From: Lachnospiraceae bacterium
GTDB taxonomy: Bacteria > Bacillota_A > Clostridia > Lachnospirales > Lachnospiraceae
Direction of reading: 5' to 3'
NCBI GenBank assembly: GCA_016291475.1
Contig: JAEEXJ010000002.1
Location: 1-64,000 of the forward strand
DNA: 64,000 nucleotides
In this document: positions 54,330-63,751 of the stretch, piece after piece
Numbering within the stretch: the first letter of the stretch is position 1
How the letters are laid out: the number at the start of each line of letters is the position of its first letter
The notes under the pieces: generated by a model
Told to the model about the DNA's origin: nothing
Databases searched by the model: none
What the model saw: only the letters and a program-made list of their open reading frames with translations
Position numbers and translations under genes: made by a program

Positions 54330-56074
54330 CATTCAACCGCCTCTATGATCTCAAGCACCGCGGCTTTTATCTTCGCGTTAATCTCCAGTGCCTCTTTACG
54401 CGAAGCCTGTCTTGTATAGAAATAAAACTTTATCTTAGGCTCCGTTCCCGAAGGCCTTATGGCAAACCAGGTGTCGGGATCTTCCAGGAAAAATCTCAGA
54501 GCATTGGTTCCGGGAATCTTGTTTTCCGGATGTCTGATGTCCTCTCCGCCATCCTTATAATCTATAAGCCTGGCAACCTTTTTACCGGCAATCTCTGCGG
54601 GCGGACAATTTCTTATATGCTCCATCATCCTTCCTATGCGCTTTGAGCCCTCGATACCTTCAAGAACCAGATTAGGCTCATCCTCCGCATAGAATCCGTA
54701 TTTTTCATACAGTCCCATAAGAACCTGATAAAGGGTCTTTCCTTCTTTTTTTCTGTAATATGCGGCAGCCTCCGCAACCAGCATTCCCGCACTGATACCG
54801 TCCTTATCACGGATGTCGGGGCAAGCTGCATAGCCTACAGATTCCTCATATCCGAAAAGATATCTTTCATAATTCTTCTCGAGGAAAGGTATCAGACCGC
54901 AGATATTCTTAAATCCCGTAAGAGATTCATACATCTTGACGCCATAGCTTTCGGCCATAACCGATGACATGGTGGAAGTTACTATGGACTTGACCATTGC
55001 ACCGTTATCGGGAAGAGTTCCCGCATCCTTCATACCGTCCAGGATATATCCGACCAGAATGTAACCTGTCTGATTGCCGTTAAGAGGAAGGTACTCGCCG
55101 TTATCCATCAGAAGCTCAATGGCAAATCTGTCCGCATCCGGATCAGTGGCCATAAGGAGCTCGGCCCCGGTCTTTTTGCCCAATTCTTCGGACATTTTAA
55201 ATGCCTTAGGATCCTCGGGATTGGGATATCCGACGGTCGTAAAATCGGGATCCGGATCACGCTGCTCTTCCACTATCCTAACATTCGTAAATCCGCGCTC
55301 CTTCATAACGGTCATAAAAGGAATACTTCCCGCACCGTTAAGAGGGGTATAGACTATGGGAATGCCAAGATCAAGTTCATCGCCCTTATGAATGGCAAGG
55401 CTTTCTATCCTGTCCAGATACTTTCTGTCATATTCTTCGGACAAAATAATGATCTTATCATCGGATACCGCTTTTTCATATGCCTCATCAAGTGATGCAT
55501 CAAGAGACTTCAGCCCCTTTATACCGGTAAAATAATCCACTGCCTCTATGCACTCAGTCATACCGTCCGCAACAGAGGAACTTACCTGACATCCGTCCTC
55601 CCAATATGCCTTAAAGCCGTTATACTCCCTGGGATTATGGGAAGCCGTGATATTGATACCGGAGATACATCCCAGATGTCTTATCATGAATGCAAGCTCC
55701 GGAGTGGGGCGAAGTGAAGGGAATGTGTAGGCCTTAATGCCGTTCTCCGCAAGGATAAGCGCAGTCATCCTGGAAAAATCCGATGAAAAATGTCTGGGAT
55801 CGTGGGCTATTACAACGCCCTTTTTACATGCCTCTGCACCCTTCTTCACAATGTAATCGGCTATGCCCTGAGCAGCTCTTCCCACCGTGAAGCGGTTCAT
55901 GCGGTTGGTGCCGACCCCGACCTTGCCTCTGAGTCCCGCGGTTCCGAAGGAAAGATCCTTATAGAATCTGTCTTCGAGCTCAGCTTCGTCATTTACAGAC
56001 AATAATTCGTCCTTGAGAGGATCACCATCCTCAAGACTCTTTTTCCAGATATCCGCAACTTCCTTATATGACAT
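54329..56074 (-). CDS. Phosphoglucomutase/phosphomannomutase
   Basis: 581 aa. Alpha-D-phosphohexomutase with the phosphoserine loop NITASHNPREYNG, metal loop ATDPDADRFA, sugar loop GYEESVGY and phosphate loop RPSGTEPKIK. Length matches the PgcA type that interconverts glucose 1- and 6-phosphate. ATG at 56074 follows GGGAGG; the frame upstream to 56122 lacks a site. Confidence 0.93.
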   Translation of the reverse strand: MSYKEVADIWKKSLEDGDPLKDELLSVNDEAELEDRFYKDLSFGTAGLRGKVGVGTNRMNRFTVGRAAQGIADYIVKKGAEACKKGVVIAHDPRHFSSDFSRMTALILAENGIKAYTFPSLRPTPELAFMIRHLGCISGINITASHNPREYNGFKAYWEDGCQVSSSVADGMTECIEAVDYFTGIKGLKSLDASLDEAYEKAVSDDKIIILSEEYDRKYLDRIESLAIHKGDELDLGIPIVYTPLNGAGSIPFMTVMKERGFTNVRIVEEQRDPDPDFTTVGYPNPEDPKAFKMSEELGKKTGAELLMATDPDADRFAIELLMDNGEYLPLNGNQTGYILVGYILDGMKDAGTLPDNGAMVKSIVTSTMSSVMAESYGVKMYESLTGFKNICGLIPFLEKNYERYLFGYEESVGYAACPDIRDKDGISAGMLVAEAAAYYRKKEGKTLYQVLMGLYEKYGFYAEDEPNLVLEGIEGSKRIGRMMEHIRNCPPAEIAGKKVARLIDYKDGGEDIRHPENKIPGTNALRFFLEDPDTWFAIRPSGTEPKIKFYFYTRQASRKEALEINAKIKAAVLEIIEAVE

Positions 56075-56134
56075 AGTATCCTCCCTTAAACAGACCGGAT
56101 TTACGTCTTCCGTAATGATCATACAATTTAGATT

Positions 56135-56143
56135 ATTGTAACA
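56135..56143 (-). promoter_or_regulatory. Extended -10 for the phosphohexomutase gene
   Basis: Minus strand TGTTACAAT, an extended -10 about 60 nt before the ATG. The -35 region is poor. Confidence 0.4.
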
Positions 56144-56193
56144 TATGAAAGAATCTGTTTATAATAACTATCTTTTCTTTAATAAATGATTTA

Positions 56194-56221
56194 TTGACTT
56201 GAAAAACTCATATTCTATAAT
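56194..56221 (+). promoter_or_regulatory. Promoter of the heterodimeric ABC exporter operon
   Basis: TTGACT at 56194-56199, 16-bp spacer, TATAAT at 56216-56221, 39 nt before the first ATG. An 8-bp palindrome AGTTAACT lies at 56232-56239, where a repressor could act. Confidence 0.75.
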
Positions 56222-56259
56222 TAAGAAGTCAAGTTAACTGAAAAAAAGGATAAAAGAAA

Positions 56260-58011
56260 ATGGTTAGAAAAATTCTTGCAGAAGTCAGGGAATACAAATG
56301 GCCATCCATTATCACGCCCTTTTTCATGATACTGGAAGTCGCCATGGAAATGATCGTTCCGTATCTGATGGCTTCCATAATCGATGACGGCGTATATGCC
56401 GGTAACATGAACCATATACTGAAAGTCGGTCTGTATATGGTGATTGCTGCGGTGATCGGCTTCTTCGGAGGTCTCATGGGCGGCAAATTCGGTGCAATAG
56501 CCTCTACCGGACTTGCCAAGAATTTAAGGAAGGCTATGTATGACAGAATACAGACCTTCTCATTCTCAAATATCGACAGATTCTCCACATCAAGTCTCGT
56601 CACAAGACTCACAACCGACGTCACTAATATCCAGAACGCTTATCATATGGTACTCAGAATGGCGATGAGGGCCCCTGCTTCCCTGATCGTAGCTATGTGT
56701 ATGGCTTTTTACATTAATGCCAGAATAGCAAGAGTATATCTGATAGCCGTAATCTTCCTGGCCATAGTCGCTACCATAATCGTATCGGGAGCCACCAAGA
56801 CCTTCAGACAGGCTTTTCCAAAATATGACGCTCTGAACGAATCGGTTCAGGAAAATGTAAGTGCGATCCGTGTGGTCAAGGCTTATGTACGTGAAGATGA
56901 GCAGATAGACCGCTTCAGGAAGGCTTCCGAAGCAATTTACAAGATCTTCAGCAAAGCAGAAAGCAAAGTCGTTCTGAGCTTCCCCATCATGTCGGCAACG
57001 GTTTACACCTGTATCCTGACCATCAGCTGGATAGGAGCAAGGATGATAAGCGTCGGCGACCTGACTACCGGCGAACTTATGAGTCTTCTTACATATTGTA
57101 TGAACATACTCATGAGCCTCATGATGCTCTCAATGGTATTTGTTATGATAACCATGAGTGCCGCCAGCGGAGAGCGTATCGCCGAAGTTCTCAGTGAAGT
57201 GCCCGATCTTAAGAATCCCGAAAATCCTATCTATGAGGTTAAGGACGGATCCGTAAGATTCGAAAATGTTTCTTTTGCATACAATCACGATCAGGGCGGT
57301 AAGAATGTCCTGGAAAATATCAACCTTGATATTAGGTCCGGTGAAACCATAGGTATCATGGGTGCCACAGGATCCTCCAAATCAACACTGGTAAGTCTTA
57401 TCAGCAGACTTTACGACGCAACGGAAGGAAAAGTTATGGTGGGCGGAACAGATGTCAGGGATTACGATCTTGAAACCCTGAGAAACTCCGTATCCGTGGT
57501 TCTCCAGAAAAACCAGCTCTTTTCCGGTACGGTTCTGGAAAACCTGCGCTGGGGCAAGGCTGATGCAACCGAGGAAGAATGTAAGAAAGCCTGCGTAATG
57601 GCCTGCGCGGATGAGTTTATCTCCGGTATGCCCGAAGGTTATAACACCTATATCGAGCACGGCGGAAACAATGTATCCGGCGGTCAGAAACAGAGACTTT
57701 GTATAGCAAGGGCACTCCTTAAGAGCCCTAAGATCCTGATTCTCGACGACTCCACCAGCGCCGTCGATACCGCTACCGATGCCAAGATCAGAAAAGCCTT
57801 CAGAGAAGAGATTCCCGGCGTTACCAAATTCATAATAGCCCAGAGGATCTCCAGCATATCCGATGCAGACAGGATCATTGTCCTGGATAACGGACATATT
57901 TCCGGAATCGGAACTCATGAAGAACTGCTAAGCAATAATGAAATCTATAGAGAAGTATACGAATCCCAGACCGGCGGTTCGGGAGACTTCGATGAAACGG
58001 AGGTGGACTAA
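56260..58011 (+). CDS. ABC exporter half-transporter with degenerate ATP site
   Basis: 583 aa. Six membrane segments (about 15-310), then an ATPase domain. Walker A reads GATGSSKST (about 367-375), with serine where the second glycine of GxxGxGKS is normal. The signature is VSGGQKQRL. Walker B is ILILDDSTSAVD, with Asp in place of the catalytic Glu. That exchange marks the degenerate site of heterodimeric exporters such as TM287/288 and LmrCD. The partner gene starts at the next base. Multidrug or lipid export is likely; substrate unknown. Confidence 0.92.
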   Translation: MVRKILAEVREYKWPSIITPFFMILEVAMEMIVPYLMASIIDDGVYAGNMNHILKVGLYMVIAAVIGFFGGLMGGKFGAIASTGLAKNLRKAMYDRIQTFSFSNIDRFSTSSLVTRLTTDVTNIQNAYHMVLRMAMRAPASLIVAMCMAFYINARIARVYLIAVIFLAIVATIIVSGATKTFRQAFPKYDALNESVQENVSAIRVVKAYVREDEQIDRFRKASEAIYKIFSKAESKVVLSFPIMSATVYTCILTISWIGARMISVGDLTTGELMSLLTYCMNILMSLMMLSMVFVMITMSAASGERIAEVLSEVPDLKNPENPIYEVKDGSVRFENVSFAYNHDQGGKNVLENINLDIRSGETIGIMGATGSSKSTLVSLISRLYDATEGKVMVGGTDVRDYDLETLRNSVSVVLQKNQLFSGTVLENLRWGKADATEEECKKACVMACADEFISGMPEGYNTYIEHGGNNVSGGQKQRLCIARALLKSPKILILDDSTSAVDTATDAKIRKAFREEIPGVTKFIIAQRISSISDADRIIVLDNGHISGIGTHEELLSNNEIYREVYESQTGGSGDFDETEVD

Positions 58012-59916
58012 ATGCCCGGACCCGGAAGAAATATGATGGGAAGACCGGGGCCCAAAGCCCAAAACCCCGGCAAAATGTTCAAGAGAATAATGGGATACGT
58101 TTTCAGATCCTATTCCATCCATTATGCAATAGTAATCATATGTATACTTATATCCGTCTTCAGCGGCCTTCAGGGAACACTTTTTATGAAGGAACTGATA
58201 GACAAATATATTACCCCGTTTTTGCTTAATCCGGATGCGGCTCCCAATTACGCTCCTCTTGCCAAAGCCATAACAAGAGTTGCCTGCTTCTACGGACTGG
58301 GAATCATAGCCAATTTCACACAGCAAAAACTCCTGATAACCATTACTCAGGGTACAATGCGGACCCTCAGGGATGATCTTTTCAGCAAGATGGAGAAGCT
58401 TCCCATCAGGTATTTCGATACCCATACCAACGGCGATATCATGTCCATATATACCAATGATATCGATACCATGAGACAGATGATCTCCCAGAGCATCCCT
58501 CAGACTATCAACTCGGTAATAACCATTATTTCCGTACTGGTATCCATGCTGGTACTCAGCCCGGCCATGACTCTCGTGACCATCATCATGGTTGTAGTCA
58601 TGATGTTCTGCACAGGCTTTGCCGCCAAGAACAGCGGAAAACACTTTGTTCGTCAGCAGAAACAGCTCGGAACCGTTAACGGATTTATCGAAGAGATGAT
58701 AACCGGCCAGAAAGTCGTTAAGGTATTCTGTCATGAAGAGGCAGGTATAGAGAGCTTCAGGGAACTTAATGAAGAACTCTTTGATGCTTCCTCCAAAGCA
58801 AACACCTATGCAAATGCTTTGGGTCCCATCAGTGCACAGCTTGGTAACTTAAGCTACGTTCTCTGTGCAATAACAGGTGGTATTCTTGCTATAAACACCC
58901 CTCTTACGGTAGGTGCGGTTGCTTCTTTCTTAAGCCTTAACAGAAGCTTCAACATGCCCATCTCCCAGGTAGCTCAGCAGTTTAACTCCATCGTTATGGC
59001 AATGGCAGGTGCAGAGAGAATCTTCGGTCTCATGGATGAAACTCCCGAAACCGACGAGGGATATGTAACGTTGGTAAATGCCAAGAAGGGCTTCGGCGGA
59101 AAGCTGGAAGAGACACCCGAGCATACCGGAATGTGGGCTTGGAAACATTACCACAAAGCCGAAGGCACCACAGACTATAAACCTCTTGAGGGAAATGTGG
59201 TATTCGACGGAGTCGATTTCGGTTATACGGATGAAAAGATGGTACTCCACGATATCAAACTGGAGGCAAAGCCCGGTCAGAAGATCGCATTCGTAGGATC
59301 CACCGGTGCCGGCAAGACCACCATCACCAATCTGATAAACCGTTTCTATGATATTCAGGACGGTAAGATCAGATATGACGGTATCAATATTAACAAGATA
59401 TCCAAGGCAGACCTGAGAAGATCCCTCGGAATAGTACTTCAGGAAACCTCTCTTTTCACCGGCACCATTTCAGATAACATACGTTTTGGAAAGCTGAACG
59501 CAACGGATGAAGAGGTTGTGGCGGCTGCCAAACTTGCCAATGCCGATGAATTCATCTCCAAGCTTCCCGATGGATATGGCACCATGCTCACAGGTAACGG
59601 CGCTAACCTCTCCCAGGGCCAGAGACAGCTGCTTGCCATCGCAAGAGCAGCCATAGCAGATCCTCCCGTACTTATCCTTGATGAGGCAACCAGCTCCATC
59701 GATACCAGAACCGAGAGGATCGTTCAGGAGGGAATGGATAAGCTGATGAACGGAAGAACTTCCTTCGTTATAGCTCACAGACTCTCGACTGTAAGAAATG
59801 CCGATTGTATAATGGTAATGGAACAGGGAAGGATCATCGAGAGAGGAACCCACGATGAACTTATTAACCTCAAGGGCAGGTATTACACTCTCTATACCGG
59901 CAATTCAATAGCATGA
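58012..59916 (+). CDS. ABC exporter half-transporter, catalytic partner
   Basis: 634 aa. A 30-residue Gly/Pro/Lys-rich N-terminal extension, six membrane segments, a linker insertion of about 40 residues (VNAKKGFGGKLEETPEHTG and on) ahead of the ATPase domain, then canonical Walker A GSTGAGKTT (about 429-437), signature LSQGQRQLL and Walker B LILDEATSSID with the catalytic Glu. It supplies the working ATP site of the heterodimer. The ATG directly follows the stop of the first half. Confidence 0.93.
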   Translation: MPGPGRNMMGRPGPKAQNPGKMFKRIMGYVFRSYSIHYAIVIICILISVFSGLQGTLFMKELIDKYITPFLLNPDAAPNYAPLAKAITRVACFYGLGIIANFTQQKLLITITQGTMRTLRDDLFSKMEKLPIRYFDTHTNGDIMSIYTNDIDTMRQMISQSIPQTINSVITIISVLVSMLVLSPAMTLVTIIMVVVMMFCTGFAAKNSGKHFVRQQKQLGTVNGFIEEMITGQKVVKVFCHEEAGIESFRELNEELFDASSKANTYANALGPISAQLGNLSYVLCAITGGILAINTPLTVGAVASFLSLNRSFNMPISQVAQQFNSIVMAMAGAERIFGLMDETPETDEGYVTLVNAKKGFGGKLEETPEHTGMWAWKHYHKAEGTTDYKPLEGNVVFDGVDFGYTDEKMVLHDIKLEAKPGQKIAFVGSTGAGKTTITNLINRFYDIQDGKIRYDGININKISKADLRRSLGIVLQETSLFTGTISDNIRFGKLNATDEEVVAAAKLANADEFISKLPDGYGTMLTGNGANLSQGQRQLLAIARAAIADPPVLILDEATSSIDTRTERIVQEGMDKLMNGRTSFVIAHRLSTVRNADCIMVMEQGRIIERGTHDELINLKGRYYTLYTGNSIA

Positions 59917-59997
59917 GATATTCATCTCCAAAATGTTTAAAAGCAGCTAAAATGCTGATTTTATAACGCGTATCATTTAATGTGAGGAGGACAGTAC

Positions 59998-61554
59998 ATG
60001 TACGACAAACAGTCCGGAACTATTTTTCTGGGAAAGAGCGGAGACAAAAAGATCTGCATTTATCCCAAGATGGCTAACCGCCACGGCATGATCTGCGGAG
60101 CTACCGGAACAGGTAAGACCATCACCCTCAAAGTCCTGGCCGAGAGTTTTTCGGATATGGGAGTTCCCGTATTCTTAGCTGATGTCAAAGGAGATCTTGC
60201 AGGTTTCTGTAAACCCGGAGCCGATTCCGAGGATATGCAGGCCAGAATCGAAAGATTCGGATTAAAAGAGGAAGGCTTCAAATACGACTCCTATCCCACC
60301 AACTTCTGGGATGTATATGCCGACAAGGGAATGCCTTTAAGAACTACGATTTCCGAGATGGGCCCTCTTCTCCTCGCCAGGATCCTGGAGCTCAACGATA
60401 CCCAGACCAATGTGCTGGCTATGATCTTCAAGATTGCCGACGACAATAACATGCTCCTCATAGACACCAAAGACCTCAAGGCCATGCTCAACTATGTAGC
60501 CGATCATGCCAAAGAGTACGCTGCAGATTACGGAAGCATCGCAAGACAGAGCGTAAATGCCATTATCAGGTCACTCGTAAATCTGGAAAGCCAGGGAGGC
60601 GAATACTTCTTCGGCGAGCCCGCCCTCGATATCAACGACTGGCTTCGCAGGGACTCGGATAAAGGTCCCATCCAGGTTCTCGATTGCCAGAAGCTGATCA
60701 ATCATCCCATTATGTATGCTACTTTCCTACTGTGGATGATGAGTGAACTCTTCGAATCACTTCCTGAGGTAGGTGACCTCGATAAGCCCAGGATGGTCTT
60801 CTTTTTTGATGAAGCACACCTGTTATTTGATAACGCACCCAAGGCACTTATGACCAGGATCGAGCAGGTCGTTAAGCTCATCCGCTCAAAGGGTGTCGGT
60901 ATCTTCTTCGTAACACAGAACCCTGCGGACATACCCGATCCCATTCTTGCCCAGCTCGGCAATAAGATCGAGCATGCCCTCCACGCTTACACTCCTGCGG
61001 AGCAAAAAAAAGCGAAGGCAGCTGCCCAGAGCTTCGTGGTAAATCCCGAGTTCGATACCTACGAGACTCTCCTGTCTCTCGGAACCGGTGAAGCCCTTGT
61101 ATCCGTTCTGGACGAAAAAGGCGTACCCACCATGGTTGAAAACACCAAGATCCTTCCTCCATGCTCTCTCATGGGATCGATCGATGATTCTTCCAGAGAT
61201 TCAGTAATAAGAGGAAGCGGATTGTTCTCAAGATACAGCGACTATTTCGACAGAGATTCGGCTTATGAGTTCCTCCAGAGAAACCGTACTCTTGTAGAGG
61301 GTGAAGCTCCCGCCGATCAGGTGCCTGCGGAAGCAGCCGGCCAGGGTGCAAAACCTAAGCCCGATAAGAATTCCCTCAGCTATAAAACAGCCAAGGCTGC
61401 CCAGAGCGTAGCCAAGACCGGAGCCGGAACAGTCGGAAGAGAAGTAGGAAAAACGGTCGGAGGTGCCATCGGAGGTAAGTTCGGAAAGACCCTCGGAGGT
61501 AATATCGGATCCAGCATCGGAAGAAACTTCCTCGGAGTATTCTTTAAGACCTGA
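59998..61554 (+). CDS. HerA-like P-loop ATPase (DUF853 family)
   Basis: 518 aa. Walker A GATGTGKTITL (about 32-42), VFLADVKGDLAGF, Walker B MVFFFDEAHLLFD (about 261-273) and FVTQNPADIPDPIL with a HerA-type sensor region. The last 60 residues are a Gly-rich tail with KTVGGAIGGKFGKTLGG repeats that could insert in or lie on the membrane. HerA relatives pump DNA, often beside NurA, which is absent here. Role unknown. AGGAGGAC ribosome site; ends at the terminator at 61581. Confidence 0.88.
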   Translation: MYDKQSGTIFLGKSGDKKICIYPKMANRHGMICGATGTGKTITLKVLAESFSDMGVPVFLADVKGDLAGFCKPGADSEDMQARIERFGLKEEGFKYDSYPTNFWDVYADKGMPLRTTISEMGPLLLARILELNDTQTNVLAMIFKIADDNNMLLIDTKDLKAMLNYVADHAKEYAADYGSIARQSVNAIIRSLVNLESQGGEYFFGEPALDINDWLRRDSDKGPIQVLDCQKLINHPIMYATFLLWMMSELFESLPEVGDLDKPRMVFFFDEAHLLFDNAPKALMTRIEQVVKLIRSKGVGIFFVTQNPADIPDPILAQLGNKIEHALHAYTPAEQKKAKAAAQSFVVNPEFDTYETLLSLGTGEALVSVLDEKGVPTMVENTKILPPCSLMGSIDDSSRDSVIRGSGLFSRYSDYFDRDSAYEFLQRNRTLVEGEAPADQVPAEAAGQGAKPKPDKNSLSYKTAKAAQSVAKTGAGTVGREVGKTVGGAIGGKFGKTLGGNIGSSIGRNFLGVFFKT

Positions 61555-61580
61555 TATGATCTATTACGATTTAAATGTAG

Positions 61581-61610
61581 CTCCCCGCAGCAATCTGCGG
61601 GGAGTTTTTT
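61581..61610 (+). terminator. Terminator after the HerA-like gene
   Basis: A 10-bp stem CTCCCCGCAG/CTGCGGGGAG with loop CAAT, followed by six T. Confidence 0.92.
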
Positions 61611-62333
61611 GGTGTTTGTTTTCGGAGGGATTTTAAACATCCGTGTCAGAAAAAGGGCCTTTTTCAGCCATAAATGACACTTATGTCTGCAGACATAATA
61701 TCGTATAAAGTATTCACATTTTTCTTGCAACCAAACATTATTGATCCAAATTGCGACAGTTTTTTATTCTTCTTTGTCCACATGGTGACACAGACGTCTG
61801 TGGAAAAAACCGAGTTCTTCGCGATATTTCTATGGAAAGTTATCCACAAACTATGACATCAAAAAAACTAACGACTATGTCGTCAGAAAAAACATGTATA
61901 CATAACACCGGATACCTGCCCTTTTCGTCAGATTTTTGGCTCGTCCCCCTCCTTGTAGGGATTTTTAGGAAAGCATGAGTTATTTTAATCAACACCGCTT
62001 GTTTACTGCATTCCGTTTTTGGAAAATTTCATCCCTTCACTCTCCTTTTTTATCCCCTTTCGGACAGCATCCCGAGCGCCGATAACAGCCATAATATGCC
62101 TGATCATGTCGTCTTATCAGCCCTTCTCCGAACTGCATTTTGAAGGCCGTTGTATAGATAAAAATGTGGGAACCGGCAGTATCGATTTGAGTTTCCGATT
62201 GCCGAAAAAATCGGCAATTTACATAGTTTTCAGGGCGAAAAGTTTTATATATTTTTTCCTTTAAAACTGGGGGGTAATGTATTAAAATGGTCTTACGCAT
62301 CTAAAGCGATTCCCATCCCGAAAGGAGCAGGAC
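61611..62333. other. Gene-free stretch with palindromes and DnaA-box-like sites
   Basis: 723 bp, A/T-rich, with no credible gene on either strand. It holds an 18-bp perfect palindrome TTATGTCTGCAGACATAA (61681-61698), a 14-bp one CACAGACGTCTGTG (61789-61802), dyads at 61871-61883 and 61894-61903, three 9-mers close to the DnaA box (61774-61848), and a hairpin ATTGCCGA/TCGGCAAT at 62199-62219. The last 60 bp should hold the promoter of the gene at 62334. Confidence 0.6.
61774..61848. promoter_or_regulatory. Cluster of three DnaA-box-like 9-mers
   Basis: TTGTCCACA at 61774-61782 (+), TTTTCCACA at 61807-61799 (-), and the perfect consensus TTATCCACA at 61840-61848 (+), within 75 bp. Neither dnaA nor dnaN is near, so this is not a normal oriC; DnaA titration or reactivation is a possible role. 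Confidence 0.45.
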
Positions 62334-62795
62334 ATGAGTAAAAAATTTGGTAAATTCCTCTTTGGAACCGTTGTTCTCGGAACAGCCGCTGCAGCCGCAG
62401 CATATTATTATTATCAGAAGAAGAACGAGGAACCCGTTGTATTAAATGCAGATGACGAACCCGCTGAGGCACCCAGACGCACTTATACATCCCTTGACGA
62501 TATCTCCGAAGTAGCCAAGAAGTTCACCGAATCAGCCAAGGAAACGGCAGGTAAGGTATCCAAGAGCGCTAAGGAAGCATATACCAAGGTAAAGGACAGA
62601 TTCCAGGCTTCAGATGATCTTGATGACCTGTTCGAGGACCTCGAGGATGATGAAGACGAAGAGGATGATTTCACTCCCCTTTCGGAAACAGCCAAGGACG
62701 TAACCAAGGCTGCTGAAGATGCCGATAAGACCGTAGAAGAATTCTTCGATGATTCCGATGCTGCCGAAGGAACATCCGAAGAGGTAAAGAAATAA
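62334..62795 (+). CDS. YtxH-like small anchored protein with acidic tail
   Basis: 153 aa. A basic start (MSKKFGKFLFG), one helix of about 20 residues rich in Ala/Gly/Tyr (VVLGTAAAAAAYYYY), then a long hydrophilic region with Lys/Ala/Glu heptads (SAKETAGKVSKSAKEAY) that should form a coiled helix, and a strongly acidic stretch (DLDDLFEDLEDDEDEEDD). Resembles YtxH proteins, which are of unknown or stress-related function. Ribosome site AAAGGAG. Confidence 0.8.
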   Translation: MSKKFGKFLFGTVVLGTAAAAAAYYYYQKKNEEPVVLNADDEPAEAPRRTYTSLDDISEVAKKFTESAKETAGKVSKSAKEAYTKVKDRFQASDDLDDLFEDLEDDEDEEDDFTPLSETAKDVTKAAEDADKTVEEFFDDSDAAEGTSEEVKK

Positions 62796-62825
62796 TCAAA
62801 CAACTACAACTCCGATTTTGGTAGC

Positions 62826-62863
62826 AAAAAAACCTCATCTCCGCGTGGAGATGAGGTTTTTTC
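62826..62863. terminator. Bidirectional terminator
   Basis: A 10-bp stem CCTCATCTCC/GGAGATGAGG, extended by A-T pairs, loop GCGT, flanked by A and T runs; serves the convergent genes at 62334 and 62877. Confidence 0.93.
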
Positions 62864-62876
62864 TATCTGTTAACGA

Positions 62877-63728
62877 TCATTGTTTAATCTTGGCGAGTTC
62901 TTCCTTCAGTTCCCTGACCTTGTCCTTCATTCTGGGCTTTGCAGAAGGTGAAGAAAGGATTCCGGCTACCATTCTGCTGCAGGTAGGATAATCCTTAAGG
63001 TGGAATGCCAGGTTTGCCAGAAGATAATCCAGCGTTACCGAATCCATGCCGGCAATTGGTACGTCCTCGGAGCTTCTCGCCTCTATGAAGCCGTTATATG
63101 CATTGGAATGATATTCCGCTTCCTGCTCCGTAAGATTCTTGATAAGCTCGGTGAAATCACCTTCCTCGGCCTCCAGAAACTCTCTGTAACTCCTAAGGAG
63201 CCATGCGGTCTTAAGACATATGAAGGCTTTTTCGCTTGCCTTGGCACGCTTTACGACCGCACATGCAAGTGCGATCTTATATCTTTCCAAAGCCTGGTCG
63301 AAGCTGTATGTTTCCTCATTGTACTTGGTAAGAACTATGTTGGAGGTAATCTTTTCCTTGATAAGTCTGGCCTGAGTGGGAAGTACGGCTCCATGATACC
63401 TTACAAGAGTCGCATATCCGCAGGTGGGGCACAGGACTACATCATATTTCTCTGCTACAAAACCGCCCTCATAGACAAGACGCAGATCAAAATCCGGTTT
63501 CTTGATCTTAGCCTTACCGGTTTTCATGATCTTGGCCGTAAAGTCATGATCACAGACCGGACATTTGAATGCCTTATCATAGATCAGATCGGTTTCTTTG
63601 ACCTCGGGAACTTCGGGAGCTTTCTTTTCCTGCTTGGCAGGTGCTTCCTTCTTTTCCTTACCGAATATGTCCATATTTTCAAGATTGCCTAAGCCAAGGC
63701 TCTCAAGCCCCGATAAAAGACCTGCCAT
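62877..63728 (-). CDS. DUF2225 protein with two CxxC pairs
   Basis: 283 aa, soluble. After a charged Lys/Glu/Pro-rich N-terminus (about 20-50) come CPVCDHDF (about 57) and CPTCGYA (about 99), a probable zinc site, then a helical region with TPR-like spacing (LERYKIALACAVVKRA, AFHLKDYPTCSRMV). Family of unknown function common in Clostridia. GGAGG ribosome site, 23 nt after glnS. Confidence 0.87.
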   Translation of the reverse strand: MAGLLSGLESLGLGNLENMDIFGKEKKEAPAKQEKKAPEVPEVKETDLIYDKAFKCPVCDHDFTAKIMKTGKAKIKKPDFDLRLVYEGGFVAEKYDVVLCPTCGYATLVRYHGAVLPTQARLIKEKITSNIVLTKYNEETYSFDQALERYKIALACAVVKRAKASEKAFICLKTAWLLRSYREFLEAEEGDFTELIKNLTEQEAEYHSNAYNGFIEARSSEDVPIAGMDSVTLDYLLANLAFHLKDYPTCSRMVAGILSSPSAKPRMKDKVRELKEELAKIKQ

Positions 63729-63751
63729 TTCTTTCCTCCAATGATCTATCC

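Noticed and set aside
59998..61554. HerA-type anti-phage defence system
   Set aside because: No nuclease, SIR2 or other effector partner gene next to it; neighbours are a transporter and a YtxH-like gene.
61774..61848. Chromosome replication origin oriC
   Set aside because: Only three boxes, no dnaA, dnaN or other origin genes nearby and no clear A/T-rich unwinding block with DnaA-trio repeats.
61674..61856. 60-codon open frame in the gene-free stretch
   Set aside because: No ribosome site, Phe-rich composition from T-runs, and it runs through the palindromes.
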